A stretch of DNA of 64,000 bases from Rhodospirillaceae bacterium (lineage in GTDB: Bacteria; Pseudomonadota; Alphaproteobacteria; Thalassobaculales; Thalassobaculaceae), in contig JAGYJX010000035.1 of the NCBI GenBank assembly GCA_018401495.1, forward strand, positions 264,175 through 328,174. Reading direction: 5' to 3'. Each line of letters begins with the position of its first letter. Position 1 is the first letter of the stretch. The position numbers and the translations under genes are program-made. Positions 39,837 through 50,256 of this stretch are shown in pieces. The notes under the pieces are model-generated. The model was given only the letters and a program-made list of their open reading frames with translations, ran no database searches and was not told the DNA's origin.

Positions 39837-41627
39837 TCAGGCGTCGCGATACCAGTCCTGCAGGCTCCACGTGTTGTTGTCCCAGCCGCTGAGCGGGGCG
39901 TTCAACTTCGAGGACACCGCCGCCACCGTCGGACGGTAGACGACCGGGATGACCGCCACGCCTTCGATCGCCAGCTCGTTCATGCGCACGAACATCGCCG
40001 CGCGCTTGACCGGATCGAGTTCACCCTCGGCCTGGCGATAGAGCTTGTCGTACTCGTCGCTGCGCCAGCGGGTGATGTTGCGGCCCTGCCACTTGTTGTC
40101 CTTGGTGGAGACTTCCCACGACACGTACTGGTTCATGAACAGCGCCGGATCGGGCTGCGACATGGTCGTCGTGTACATCTGGATGTCGGTGTAGAACTTC
40201 GTGTAGGTGTCCGGGTTGGCGACGTCGGACGAGAAGAACACCGAGGCGGTCACGGCCTTGATCTCGATGTCGATGCCGGCCTTCTGGCAGGCCTGCTTGA
40301 CGATCGCCTGGGTCTTCTGGCGCGGCGCGTTCACCGAGGTCTGGTAGACGTACTTCAGCTTGACGCCGTTCTTCTCGCGGATGCCGTCGGCACCGGGCTT
40401 CCACCCGGCGTCGTCGAGCATCTTGATGGCCTTGTCGATGTTGAACTCGAACTTCGTCTTGGTGGAGCGGAACCGCTCCGGGTTGTTCAGGAAGTTCGCG
40501 GTCGCGACACCGGTGCGGCCGTAGATGTGATCCTGCACCGCCTGACGGTCGACCAGCAGGTTCAGAGCGCCGCGGACCGCCGGATCGCTGAGCGACGGGT
40601 GGGTGGTCTTGAGGCTCGACCGCTCGCCGTCGACCTCGGTCCACGGATCGGTGTTGTTGACGCCGATGAACTCGATGTTGCCGCCGGCGGTGATGACGGC
40701 CTTGCCCTTGCCGCCCTCCTCGAGGCGCTTGAGGATCGCGTCCTCGACCTGCATGTTCCAGGCGAAGTCGTACTCGCCGGTCTGCAGCACCGCGCGCGCC
40801 GCCGACACGGCGTCGCCGCCGCCCTTCATCTCGAAGGTGTCGAAGTACGGGCGGTTTTCCTCGTGGTAGTTCGGGTTCAGCTTGCCGGCGACCAGGTCAC
40901 CCGGCTTGAACTCGGTGAACAGGTACGGGCCGGTGCCGACCGGCGCCAGGTTGGCCGGCGCGTCGCGCGAGGTGGCGCCCTTGTAGCTCTCGAAGACGTG
41001 CTTCGGGATCATCATGCCGCGGGTGCCGACGAAGGCGTCCGCCCAGAACGGGGTCGGCTTCGAGAACAGCACCTTGATCGTGTGGTCGTCGACCTTGACG
41101 ACCTCGACGTCCTTGTAGGTCGCGATGGTCACCGCGGCGGTCGCCGGGTCGGACGCGTACTGCCAGTTGAACACGCAGTCATCGGCCGTGAACGGCTTGC
41201 CGTCGTGCCAGGTGACGCCCTTCTTGAGCTTCCAGGTGACCGACAGGCCGTCCTTGGCCACGCCGCCGTTCTCGAAGCTCGGAACCTCGGCCGCCAGCAC
41301 CGGCTTCAGGTTGCCGTCGGCGTCCCAGCCGGCCAGCGGCTCGTAGAACACGCGGCTGCCGTCCTGGTCCTTGGTGCCGACCGCGAAGTGCGGGTTCAGC
41401 AGGGTCGGTCCCTGCCACCACAGCACCTTCAGCGCGCCGCCGCCGCCGGCCTTGGTCGGCTTGTAGGTCGACTTGCTCTGCGCCATCGCGACGCCGGAAT
41501 GCATCAACATCTGAGCCGCCAGCGGCGCGGTGAGGCCAACGGCCACCATCCGGCGCACGAACGCCCGACGCGACAGCTTCCCTAGCTTCACGTCCGCGAT
41601 CAGACCTCGCATATCTCGTTCGTTCAT
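39837..41627 (-). CDS. Peptide ABC transporter substrate-binding protein (family 5, Tat signal)
   Basis: This 596-residue periplasmic solute-binding protein is of the SBP_bac_5 family. The N-terminus has a twin-arginine signal, SRRAFVRRM, before the hydrophobic stretch VAVGLTAPLAAQML, with likely cleavage after GVAMAQ. The body has WQGPTLLNPHFAVGTKDQ, LKPVLAAEVPS and WKLKKGVTWHDGKPF, all typical. It delivers peptides (or another large solute such as an opine or glycoside) to the DppBC-type permease. It is the first gene of the five-gene operon. A TTGAATTCAA palindrome lies 120 bases upstream. Confidence 0.92.
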   Translation of the reverse strand: MNERDMRGLIADVKLGKLSRRAFVRRMVAVGLTAPLAAQMLMHSGVAMAQSKSTYKPTKAGGGGALKVLWWQGPTLLNPHFAVGTKDQDGSRVFYEPLAGWDADGNLKPVLAAEVPSFENGGVAKDGLSVTWKLKKGVTWHDGKPFTADDCVFNWQYASDPATAAVTIATYKDVEVVKVDDHTIKVLFSKPTPFWADAFVGTRGMMIPKHVFESYKGATSRDAPANLAPVGTGPYLFTEFKPGDLVAGKLNPNYHEENRPYFDTFEMKGGGDAVSAARAVLQTGEYDFAWNMQVEDAILKRLEEGGKGKAVITAGGNIEFIGVNNTDPWTEVDGERSSLKTTHPSLSDPAVRGALNLLVDRQAVQDHIYGRTGVATANFLNNPERFRSTKTKFEFNIDKAIKMLDDAGWKPGADGIREKNGVKLKYVYQTSVNAPRQKTQAIVKQACQKAGIDIEIKAVTASVFFSSDVANPDTYTKFYTDIQMYTTTMSQPDPALFMNQYVSWEVSTKDNKWQGRNITRWRSDEYDKLYRQAEGELDPVKRAAMFVRMNELAIEGVAVIPVVYRPTVAAVSSKLNAPLSGWDNNTWSLQDWYRDA

Positions 41628-41741
41628 CGGGATCCCTCCTGCCCTGAGCCGTCATCCGGGAGCCATAGCGATGACGCGGCACGTCAGCCGTTCCCGAACG
41701 CGGCGAATGTTACGGCTATAATGTCGCCGGAAACAACACCA

Positions 41742-42134
41742 TCATTTTGAATTCAATGACCGGTCCTGCTGCACAGCCTCCAGTTTGTACCCGTCCAGGT
41801 CGCACACGAATGCCGCGTAGTACCGTTCGCCGTAGTGCGGCCTGAATCCGGGCGCTCCGACGTCCGTGCCGCCAGCGGCGAGGGCTGCGGCGTGGAACGC
41901 GTCGACCGCCGCCGGGCTGGGCGCGTCGAATGCCAAATGGAAACCGGGTCCTGGCGCCACCACCTGCCCGGGCCGGGCGAACAGCGCCAGCCGGTCCCCG
42001 CCTCCGGGCTCGCCGTAGCCCACCGCCTTCTCCGAGGTCCAGACCCGCGCGTAGCCGAGCGGCGCCAGGATCGCATCGTAGAACGCCGCGGAGCGGGCCA
42101 GGTCGTGAACCCCGAACGACAGGTGACCGAGCAT
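41742..42134 (-). CDS. VOC family protein (glyoxalase/bleomycin resistance-like)
   Basis: This 130-residue single-domain vicinal oxygen chelate protein starts MLGHLSFGVHDLARSAAFYDAIL with the metal-ligand His at residue 4, and has FHLAFDAPS and YYAAFVCDLDGYKLEAV with the closing acidic ligand. Start 42134 has a GGAGGG site; the longer frame to 42227 is not typical. The family includes lyases, dioxygenases and resistance proteins. The substrate is unknown. Its last codons contain the TTGAATTCAA palindrome. Confidence 0.87.
   Translation of the reverse strand: MLGHLSFGVHDLARSAAFYDAILAPLGYARVWTSEKAVGYGEPGGGDRLALFARPGQVVAPGPGFHLAFDAPSPAAVDAFHAAALAAGGTDVGAPGFRPHYGERYYAAFVCDLDGYKLEAVQQDRSLNSK
41747..41756. 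promoter_or_regulatory. TTGAATTCAA palindrome, copy 2, upstream of peptide transporter operon
   Basis: This is the same perfect 10-bp palindrome as at 10467-10476. It overlaps the last codons of the VOC gene and lies 120 bases before the binding-protein start. On the minus strand it is followed after 10 bases by TTGTTT and, 18 bases later, TAACAT, a possible promoter. A shared regulator of both loci is possible. Confidence 0.4.
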
Positions 42135-42174
42135 CAGGCTGCCCTCCACCTCGGCCGCGACGCGCACCCGGCGG

Positions 42175-42954
42175 TCATCGCCGGCCCGACCGCCGGCGCG
42201 GCCCCTCCGCCAGCGCGCGCATGACACCGTGCATCGTCTGGACCTCCTGGTGCGTCATGCCGGCCCGCGTGAACAGGGTGCGCAGGTTCTGCTTCATGGC
42301 CGGCGTCAGGTGATCGGGATAGAAGAACCCCGCCTCCTCCAGCAGGCTCTCCAGGCGCGCCAGGAAGAATTCGCGGGTGGCGACCGTCGCCGGCGGCGAG
42401 TCCTCCACCATCATCGTCGACGACGGCGTCCGGTCCGCCGACTGGTACCATTCGTAGCCGACCAGCAGCACCGCCTGGGCAAGGTTCAGCGACGCGAACG
42501 CAGGGTTCAGCGGCACCGACAGCACCGCGTCGGCAAGCGCTACGTCCTCGTTGACGAGGCCGGCGCGCTCCGGGCCGAACATCACCCCGACCGACTGGCC
42601 GGCCGACACCCGCGCGCGCAGCGCGTCGGCGGCGGTCCTCGGTGTCAGCGACGGCTTCGCCATGTCGCGGTTCCGCGCCGTGGTGGCCAGCACATAGGTC
42701 AGGTCGGCGCAGGCTTCGGCGGTGGTCGCGAACACGCGCGCCGAATCGAGCACCGCCGTGGCGCCCGACGCCATCGCCGCGGCCCGGGCGTTCGGCCAGC
42801 CGTCCCGCGGCTGCACCAGACGCAGGTCGCCCAGGCCGCAGTTCATCATGGCGCGGGCGCAGGCGCCGATGTTCTCGCCGAGTTGCGGCTCGACCAGCAC
42901 GACCGCGGGCCCGCTGTCGGCCGCGGTGGCGCGCGAGCGATCGGTTCCGGCCAC
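42175..42954 (-). CDS. trmJ: tRNA (Cm32/Um32) methyltransferase TrmJ-type SpoU protein
   Basis: This 259-residue SPOUT methyltransferase has VLVEPQLGENIGACARAMMNCG at the N-terminus (motif 1), VMFGPERAGLVNEDVALAD (motif 2) and VPLNPAFASLNLAQAVLLVGYE (motif 3), where the knot binds SAM. The C-terminal extension ending THQEVQTMHGVMRAL is typical of TrmJ, which methylates the 2'-OH of residue 32 in tRNA. It starts 3 bases after the cimA stop and is probably cotranscribed with cimA. Confidence 0.88.
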   Translation of the reverse strand: MAGTDRSRATAADSGPAVVLVEPQLGENIGACARAMMNCGLGDLRLVQPRDGWPNARAAAMASGATAVLDSARVFATTAEACADLTYVLATTARNRDMAKPSLTPRTAADALRARVSAGQSVGVMFGPERAGLVNEDVALADAVLSVPLNPAFASLNLAQAVLLVGYEWYQSADRTPSSTMMVEDSPPATVATREFFLARLESLLEEAGFFYPDHLTPAMKQNLRTLFTRAGMTHQEVQTMHGVMRALAEGPRRRSGRR

Positions 42955-42957
42955 CGG

Positions 42958-44571
42958 TCAGGCCCCCGGGGCCGGCACGCCGTCCTTGATCAGCTTCCAG
43001 ATCAAGGCGTCCGCCAGCGCCTCGATCGAGGCGTCGATGATGTTCGGGCTGACCCCGACGGTCCGCCACGCCAGCCCGCTTGGATCGGCGCTCTCGACCA
43101 TCACCCGGGTCACCGCGTCGGTGCCGTCGCCGTCGCGGGACGGCGGCAGGATTCGCACCTTGTAGTCGATCAGGCGCATCCCCTCGATCGAGGGGTAGTG
43201 CGGCACCAGGGCCTTGCGGATGGCGGTGTCCAGCGCGTTGACCGGACCGTTGCCGACCGCTACCTCATGGCAGGCCTGGCCGCCGATCGTCAGCGTCGCG
43301 GTCGCCTCGGATTCCACCACCAGGGTGCCGCGGGCGTTGAACCGGCGCTCGTCCATCACCCGCCAGCGCTCGATGCTGAAATAGCCGGGGACACCGTGGA
43401 TCAGCCGCCGCGCCAGCAGCTCGAAGCTGGCCTCGGCGCTGTCGAACGAATAGCCCTGGTATTCCTTCTCCTTCACGTCGTCGACCAGCCGCTGCACCTT
43501 CGGGTGCCTGGGGTCGATCTCGACGCCGATCTCGGCGAAGCGGGCGAGGATGTTGGAGCGGCCGGCCTGGTCCGAGACCAGGATGTGGCGCTGGTTTCCC
43601 ACCGTTGCCGGATCGATGTGCTCGTAGGTGCGCGGATCCTTCTGCACTGCCGAGACATGCAGGCCGCCCTTGTGCGCGAAGGCGGCGGCGCCGACATAGG
43701 CGCGATGCGGGTCGGAGGGGCGGTTCAGGCGCTCGTCCAGCATCCGCGACACCGCCGTCAGCTGGGTCAGCTTCTCGGGCGTGACCCCGCAGTCGATTCC
43801 CATCTTGAGCACCAGGCTCGGGATCACCGCGGTCAGGTCGGCGTTGCCGCAGCGCTCCCCCAGCCCGTTGATGGTTCCCTGCACCTGGCGGGCGCCGGCG
43901 CGGACCGCGGCCAGCGAATTGGCCACGGCGTTGCCGGTGTCGTTATGGCAGTGGATCCCGAGATGCGTGCCCGGCACCGCCTTGGCGACCGCGGCGACGA
44001 TCGCCTCGATCTCGTGCGGCAGGGTGCCGCCGTTGGTGTCGCACAGCACCACCCAGCGCGCGCCGGCCTCGTGGGCGGCGGCGGCGCAGGCGAGCGCGTA
44101 GCCGGGGTTGGCCTTGTAGCCGTCGAAAAAGTGCTCGCAGTCGAACATCGCCTCGCGACCGGCGTCGCGGGCCCGCTTCATCGAGTCCCGGATCATCGCG
44201 ATGTTCTCGTCGCGGTCGATCTCCAACGCCACGTCGACGTGGAAGTCCCAGGTCTTGCCAACCAGGCACACGGCCGGAACCCGGGCGTCGAGGATGGCGG
44301 CAAGGCCGGGGTCGTTCTCGGCGCTGCGGCCGGGGCGGCGGGTCATGCCGAAGGCCACCAGGCGAGCCTGCTGCAGCGCCGGCGGCTCGGCGAAGAAGCG
44401 GTCATCGGTCGGGTTGGCGCCCGGCCAGCCGCCTTCGACATAGGCGACCCCGAGCGCGTCGAGGGCGCGCGCGATCGCGATCTTGTCCGCCACCGTGAAG
44501 TCGACGCCGCGGGTCTGCTGCCCGTCGCGCAGCGTGGTGTCGAACAGGTAGACGCGGTCGTCGCCGGCCAT
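42958..44571 (-). CDS. cimA: (R)-citramalate synthase
   Basis: This 537-residue protein of the LeuA/CimA family condenses pyruvate and acetyl-CoA to citramalate for a threonine-independent isoleucine route. The catalytic barrel opens LFDTTLRDGQQTRGVDF, with metal-binding GIHCHNDTGNAVANS and GLGERCGNADL. The CimA-type insertion FDCEHFFDGYKANPGYA and the regulatory C-terminus with NALDTAIRKAL are present. NGPVNALD and the overall length distinguish it from 2-isopropylmalate synthase. The gene is complete. Confidence 0.92.
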   Translation of the reverse strand: MAGDDRVYLFDTTLRDGQQTRGVDFTVADKIAIARALDALGVAYVEGGWPGANPTDDRFFAEPPALQQARLVAFGMTRRPGRSAENDPGLAAILDARVPAVCLVGKTWDFHVDVALEIDRDENIAMIRDSMKRARDAGREAMFDCEHFFDGYKANPGYALACAAAAHEAGARWVVLCDTNGGTLPHEIEAIVAAVAKAVPGTHLGIHCHNDTGNAVANSLAAVRAGARQVQGTINGLGERCGNADLTAVIPSLVLKMGIDCGVTPEKLTQLTAVSRMLDERLNRPSDPHRAYVGAAAFAHKGGLHVSAVQKDPRTYEHIDPATVGNQRHILVSDQAGRSNILARFAEIGVEIDPRHPKVQRLVDDVKEKEYQGYSFDSAEASFELLARRLIHGVPGYFSIERWRVMDERRFNARGTLVVESEATATLTIGGQACHEVAVGNGPVNALDTAIRKALVPHYPSIEGMRLIDYKVRILPPSRDGDGTDAVTRVMVESADPSGLAWRTVGVSPNIIDASIEALADALIWKLIKDGVPAPGA

Positions 44572-44670
44572 GACGTGTCTCCGAATACCGGGCAGAGGCG
44601 GTGGCGGTCTCTACCAGCGGGGGCAAGGAGCGGCAAGCATCTCCCCTGCGGAGGTTGGAGGCGCAGCAGC

Positions 44671-44820
44671 GGCGGGTGGATCCCGGATCGACCGCGCTGG
44701 CGCGCGGCCGTCCGGGATGACGATGGTGGGGGTGGTGAGGCGCTCGCGCTTCGATCCTTCCTTTTCGTCGTCATCCCGGACGAACGCGCCCTTGGCGCGG
44801 TCGATCCGGGACCCACCCGG
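44671..44820. repeat. Two inverted palindromic repeat units between cimA and cysS
   Basis: Unit A (44671-44723) begins GGCGGGTGGATCCCGGATCG and ends GTCCGGGATGACGA. Unit B (44766-44820) begins CGTCGTCATCCCGGACGAAC and ends GATCCGGGACCCACCCGG. They are inverted copies of one element and are among the clearest examples in the window. Nothing else is visible in this 269-base gap. Confidence 0.75.
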
Positions 44821-44840
44821 CGACGTGCCTGCGCCGCCCC

Positions 44841-46211
44841 CTACCCCCGCTTCCAGGTCGTTCCTTGCGGGCCGTCCTCGAGTTCGACGCCCTTGGCCTT
44901 CAGCGCGTCGCGGATGCGGTCGGCCTCGGCGAAGTTTCTGGCCTTGCGAGCATCCGCCCGCGCCGCGATCAGCCGCTCGATCTCCGCCGGGTCGAGGTCG
45001 CCGCCGCCCTGGAACCACGCCTCCGGATCGGCCTGCAGCAGGCCGAGCAGCGCGCCCCCGGCCCGCAGGGCGGTCTTGGCCGCCGAGCGCTCGGCCGGAT
45101 CGCTCGCCCTGTTCAGACGTCCGGCCGCCTCGTGCAGCCGGGCGATCGCCAGCGGCACGTTGAGATCGTCCAGAAGCGCCGCCATCAGGTCACCGGAGGG
45201 CGGCGCGGCGGTAGCCGCCGGGACGTCGCCGGCGTTTCGCAGCGCCTGGTACAGCCGGTCGAGCTGGGCCCTCGCCTCCTTCAGCCCGGCGTCGGAGAAA
45301 TCGAGCGGCGCGCGGTAGTGGGCCGACAGCAGCAGCAGGCGCACGACCTCGCCCGGCCAATCCGCCAGCACCTCGCGGACGGTGACGAAGTTGCCGAGCG
45401 ACTTCGACATCTTGTCGTCCTCGACCGTCACGAAGCCGTTGTGCATCCAGTAATTGGCCATGGCGTGGGTGCCGAAGGCGCAGCGCGACTGGGCGATCTC
45501 GTTCTCGTGGTGCGGGAAGATCAGGTCGAGGCCGCCGCCGTGGATGTCGAAGGTCTCGCCGAGATGCTCCCACGACATCGCCGAGCACTCGATGTGCCAG
45601 CCCGGCCGGCCGCGGCCCCAGGGGCTGTCCCAGCCGGGTATGTCGTCGGCCGACGGCTTCCACAGCACGAAGTCGGCGGGGTCCCTCTTGTACGGGGCGA
45701 CGTCGACCCGGGCGCCGGCGATCAGCTCGTCGCGGTCCCGGCGTGAGAGCCGACCGTAATCCGGCATCGACGGCACCGCGAACAGCACGTGGCCGTCGGC
45801 CGCGTAGGCGTGGCCGTTGGCGATCAGCCGCTCGATCAGCGCGATCATCTGGGCGATGTGGTGGGTGGCGCGCGGCTCGACGTCGGGCGGCAGGGCGCCG
45901 AGGGCCGCCATGTCCTGGTGGTACTGCGCCGCCGTGCGCTCGGTGAGATCGGCGATGGTCTCGCCGTTCTCGCGGGCGCGCGCGTTGATCTTGTCGTCGA
46001 CGTCGGTGATGTTCCGCACGTAGGTCACGCGCGGGTACAGGTGCCGCAGCAACCGCGCCAGCACGTCGAACACCACCACCGGGCGGGCGTTGCCGACATG
46101 CGCGAAGTCGTAGACCGTCGGGCCGCAGACGTAGACGCGGACGTGCGACGGGTCGATCGGGCGGAAGACTTCCTTCTCCCGCGTGAGCGTGTTGGTGATC
46201 TTGAGATCCAT
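44841..46211 (-). CDS. cysS: Cysteinyl-tRNA synthetase
   Basis: This 456-residue class I aminoacyl-tRNA synthetase has the HIGH-type motif FAHVGNAR preceded by a zinc cysteine in YVCGPTVYD. WHIECSAMS and HHENEIAQS provide more zinc ligands, and the KMSKS motif is in DDKMSKSLGN. The DALR-type C-terminus is present. Start 46211 has GGAG at 8 bases; the alternative 46229 would add six residues. The gene is complete and flanked by repeat-rich intergenic DNA on both sides. Confidence 0.95.
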   Translation of the reverse strand: MDLKITNTLTREKEVFRPIDPSHVRVYVCGPTVYDFAHVGNARPVVVFDVLARLLRHLYPRVTYVRNITDVDDKINARARENGETIADLTERTAAQYHQDMAALGALPPDVEPRATHHIAQMIALIERLIANGHAYAADGHVLFAVPSMPDYGRLSRRDRDELIAGARVDVAPYKRDPADFVLWKPSADDIPGWDSPWGRGRPGWHIECSAMSWEHLGETFDIHGGGLDLIFPHHENEIAQSRCAFGTHAMANYWMHNGFVTVEDDKMSKSLGNFVTVREVLADWPGEVVRLLLLSAHYRAPLDFSDAGLKEARAQLDRLYQALRNAGDVPAATAAPPSGDLMAALLDDLNVPLAIARLHEAAGRLNRASDPAERSAAKTALRAGGALLGLLQADPEAWFQGGGDLDPAEIERLIAARADARKARNFAEADRIRDALKAKGVELEDGPQGTTWKRG

Positions 46212-46420
46212 GGTCTCGGCTCCAGGCATCGGGTCGCTGTGTCAGACGGTTGCGCGCACGGGCACGCGGGCCGTCAGCGACAGATGTCGGCCGTCGGGTA
46301 GAGCGCGATGCCGAGCGTGGCGATCGGGCGGCGCGCGAACATGGATCGGAGTCTCCGGTGGAGAGAACGGTGATCTGGTTAGCAGATCGGGTGGCGCCGG
46401 TCCACTCCGCCGCCCGTCGC

Positions 46421-46730
46421 TTCGTAGGTCCCGGATCGGCCGCGCTGATGCGCGTCCGTCCGGAATGACGGCAAAGTGGGAGGGCAAGGCCGCCAAACGC
46501 CCTGTCAGCGCCTCCGCTCACCCCCAATGATCGTCATCCCGGGCAAGCGCAGCGCGACCTGGGACCCACCCGCCGCCGCCGCGGTGAAGGCCGGCGCACG
46601 TCGTTCGTAGGTCCCGGATCCGTCCCGCCGGTGGCGGTCCGGTCCGGGATGACGAAGAGGGAGAGGGGCGCCGATCACTGACTTGATGAACGATGATGGA
46701 AGCAAGCGCGACCCGGAACCCACCCGCCGT
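46421..46730. repeat. Cluster of four palindromic repeat units between nadE and cysS
   Basis: Units are at about 46421-46470 (TAGGTCCCGGATCGG to TCCGGAATGACGG), 46530-46573 (TCGTCATCCCGGGC to GGGACCCACCCGCC), 46601-46654 (TAGGTCCCGGATCCG to TCCGGGATGACGA) and a truncated end at 46701-46730 (GACCCGGAACCCACCCGCC). Orientation alternates. The 533-base gap between the cysS start and the nadE end holds no supported gene; the repeats fill most of its right half. Confidence 0.72.
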
Positions 46731-46744
46731 TCCGCGACGGACCG

Positions 46745-48435
46745 CTACTCCGCCGCCGGCCGCAGCGCCGGGCGGTAGACGCCCTGGAAGGCGTTGGTGA
46801 TCGGATAGCGCCGGTCCTTCCCGAAGGAGCGGGCGGTGACCTTGACGCCCGGCGGCGCCTGCCGGCGCTTGTACTCGGCGCGGTCCAGCATGCGCCAGAT
46901 CCGCATCACGGTCTCCGCGTCGAAGCCCTTGGCGACGATCCCGTCGACCGGGGTCTCGTTCTCGATCAGCTCGCTCAGGATGGCGTCCAGCACCGGATAG
47001 GGCGGCAGGCTGTCCTCGTCCTTCTGGTCGGGTCGCAGCTCGGCCGAGGGCGGCTTGGTGATGATCCGCTCCGGCATCACCGGCCCGTCAGGGCCCAGGC
47101 CGCCGGCCGGGCGGTGGGCGTTGCGCCAGGTCGACAGCTCGAACACGCTCATCTTGTAGACGTCCTTCAGCACCGAGTAGCCGCCGCACATGTCGCCGTA
47201 GAGCGTGGCGTAGCCGACCGACATCTCCGACTTGTTGCCGGTCGACAGCACCATGTGGCCGAACTTGTTGGACAGCGCCATCAGGGTGATGCCGCGCGAG
47301 CGCGCCTGGATGTTCTCCTCGGTGATGTCGGGGCTCGGTGCCGGCGAACGGCTCGGCCAGCATGCCGGCGAACGCCTGCATCGCCGGGCCGATGTCGATG
47401 GTCGAGTACCGCACTCCCATCATCTCGGCGGCCGCCGCCGCGTCCTCCAGGCTGTGCGCCGAGGTGTAGGGCGACGGCATCATCACGCAGCGCACCCGGT
47501 CGGGGCCGAGCGCGTCGACCGCGACCGCCGCGCTGATCGCGGAATCGATGCCGCCGGACAGGCCGAGGATGACGCCCGGGAAGCCGTTCTTGACGACGTA
47601 GTCGCGCAACCCCGTGGTCAGCGCGCAGTACAGGGACTCGACGCCCTCCGGCTGCCGGACGCGCGGCCCCGGCGCGCAGGACCAGCCGTCGGCGCCGCGG
47701 GTCCAGCGGGTGGTGACGACCGCCTCCTCCCAGGCCGGGAGCTGCAGCACCAGGCTGCGGTCGGCGTTCAGGACGAACGAGGCGCCGTCGAACACCAGCT
47801 CGTCCTGTCCGCCAAGCTGGTTCAGGTAGACCAGCGGCAGCCCGCTCTCCACCACCCGGGCGACCGCGAGCTGGGTGCGGACGTCCGCCTTGCCGAGCTC
47901 GAACGGCGAGCCGTTCGGCACCAGCAGGATCTCGCCGCCGGTCTCCGCCAGACACTCGACCACGTCGGCGGTCCAGATGTCCTCGCAGATCGGCACGCCG
48001 AGGCGCACGCCGCGGACGTCGATCGGCCCCGGCGGCGGGCCGGCGACGAACACCCGCTTCTCGTCGAACACGCCGTAGTTCGGCAGGTCGACCTTGTAGC
48101 GCGCGGTCACGATCCGCCCGGCGTCCAGCAGCAGCACGGCGTTGTACAGCTTGCCGCCGTCCAGCCAGGGCGCGCCGACCAGCAGCGCCGGGCCGCCGTC
48201 GCCGGTCTCGCGGGCGAGTGCCTCCAGCGCGTCGCGGCACTCGGCCACGAACATCGGCTTGAGCACCAGGTCCTCGGGCGGGTAGCCGCACAGGTACAGC
48301 TCCGGGCGTCAGCACGACGTCGGCCCCGTCGGCCGCCGCCTGCGCGCGGACCCGGCGCAGCTTCTCGAGGTTGCCGGTGATGTCCCCGACCCGGGGGTTG
48401 AGCTGCGCCAGCGTGATGGTGATTGTGTCGGTCAT
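46745..48435 (-). CDS. nadE: Glutamine-dependent NAD+ synthetase (two frameshifts)
   Basis: This enzyme amidates deamido-NAD using glutamine. The N-terminal nitrilase domain has Glu in LTPELYLCGYPPEDL (only after removing one extra C near 48304), Lys in ARYKVDLPNYGVFDE and the nucleophile Cys in VPICEDIWTADVV. The synthetase domain has the P-loop LGLSGGIDSA and, after another extra base near 47331, ITEENIQARSRGITLMALSNK, then STGNKSEMSVGYATLYGD. Restored length is about 562 residues. It is essential in most bacteria lacking another NadE, which argues for sequence error. Confidence 0.92.
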
Positions 48436-48611
48436 GTCGGATCACTTAGCGCCGGCAGGGGAAACGGGCAACGACGGCGTGGCGTCTTGTCATCCACTCT
48501 CATGGCCGCCTTCCGTCCCACGACGATCGGCCGGAAGCTTAGCCGGACGAACGACGGGCGTCATCCACGCGACACCGAGGCGCGGGCCGCCATGGCGGCC
48601 TGGGCGCCGGC

Positions 48612-49997
48612 TCACGCCGCCAGCGGCGACTCCGCGCGCCCACGCCCGGCGCGCCCGGTCCTGGTCGCCGCGCAGCACGTGGGCACGCGCGACCAGACGC
48701 CAGTTCTGCGGGCTCGACGGCTTCAGCTGGCAACGTTCGTTGGCGAGCGCCAGCGACATGTCGCCGTCGCCGGAGCGAAGCGCCGCCTCGACCAGGGTCC
48801 AGGCGATGATGTCGCGCTGCGCGTGGCTGCCGCCGAGCCGGTGGTTCATGTAGCGCACCGGCAGAAGGGTCTCGACGCAGGCCCGGTACTCGCCGGCGGC
48901 GAAGGCCTGCAGGGCGCGGCAGAACGGCAGGCCGATCTCGCGGCTCATGGCGGCGTTGGCGTCGCCGGCGTGCTCCAGATAGCGCTCGTTGGCGGTCGAG
49001 CAGCCGCTGCTGCGCCTCCACCCGCCGGTCGCCGACGAACGCCATCATGGCGTGGACGTCGTTGAAGGCGTACAGCGTGTCGGCGGCGCTCGGCTCCCAC
49101 TTGTCGGCGAGATCGGCCCAGCGCCGGCCGACATCGGCGCCGACCAGGCTTCAGGCGCCACAGCAGCGCCGCCGAATCCAGTTCCTCGTAGCGTTCGCCG
49201 CCGACCGCGCCGCCGCGCAGGTGGTTGTCGTAGATGTTCAGCACCTCGTCGACCCGCCCGAGGTCGAGCAGGAACAGCGACAGGTGCCACCACAGGTGAT
49301 TGCGGAAGTTGCCGTCGACCCAGACGTCGCGCCGCTCGTTCATGAAATGGACGCCGCCGAGCTGCCGGCCCTGCATCTCCATCACATGGGCGACGGCGTG
49401 GATGGCGTAGGGATGGTCCGGCCGCAGCGCCAGCGCCCGGCGTCCGACTTCCTCGGCGCGGCTGAAGTCGCGGTTCTCCTCGAGGCCGAACGCGTAGAGG
49501 GCCAGCACGAACTCGTATCCGGGCGTCGATTCGTCCCACAGCGGGAACACCCGCGCCACGCAATCGCGCTGGCCGACGACGTCGCCGAGCAGCACATCGG
49601 TGAGATGCACCAGGGCCAGGGCGAGCAGGTCGTGCGGGTGCCTCACCAGGGCGCTTTCCCAATGCTGCACGGCGCCGTGGAAATCCCCCTCGACCCACGC
49701 CCGCACGGCGCGAATGTGGGCGCGCTCGCGGTCGTTGGCCTGGCTCCACAGCGCCTCGGCCGCCTCGACGCTGTCCACCATGGTCCGGTAGATCCGGGTC
49801 TCCATCGCCTGGGTGAGCATCCCGGCGCGGAACACGTGGCCCATGACGAAGTCGCCGTGCTCGGCCAGCACCGCGTCGATCCGCGCCACCGGGTCGCCGC
49901 GGAACGCGAGAGCGTCGTCGAGCGCGTCGTCGAGGGCGCAGGCGCAGGCGCTGTCGGCGTTGGTCAGGGGCAGCCCGCGGCGATCGGTAACAGTCAT
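48612..49997 (-). CDS. TPR domain protein, TTC38-like (two or three frameshifts)
   Basis: This alpha-helical repeat protein of about 460 residues is similar in layout to tetratricopeptide repeat protein 38. It has the GHVFRAGMLTQAMET segment, HPHDLLALALVHLTDVLLG, the ALRPDHPYAIHAVAHVMEMQG motif and HLWWHLSLFLLDLGRVDEVL. Extra bases near 49146 and 48994 shift the frame; the pieces continue DLADKWEP and YLEHAGDANAAMSREIGLPF. A third shift near 48630 would let it stop at 48612; otherwise the frame runs to 48490. Function unknown. Confidence 0.75.
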
Positions 49998-50256
49998 GGC
50001 AACCTCCGGCCGGTTTCATCCGGCGGACTGAGTGGATCGGCGATCCCGGAAAATACCCGGCACCGCCCCTCGGTTCCAGTCACAGGCCCGCGCCCGGTCC
50101 GTGAGGCGGTGCCGCTGGACGCCGCGACGCCACGCGGCATAGCGTTCGGTCGGCTCCCGGCCGGCTCACGCCGGCAACCGGTCGGCCGGCGATCCATGGA
50201 TCGCGGTCGAGCGTACACTGAGGCCTGACGCAACCGATGAACCGGAGACACCAGCG

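Noticed and set aside
42229..45318. A 1029-residue plus-strand open frame
   Set aside because: It is the antisense shadow of trmJ and cimA and part of cysS. High GC content leaves long open frames opposite real genes; its composition is low-complexity Arg/Gly/Val/His.
46421..46730. Remnant insertion sequence
   Set aside because: No transposase frame or target duplication was seen; the units are 45-55 bases long, palindromic and alternate in orientation, which fits REP-like elements better.
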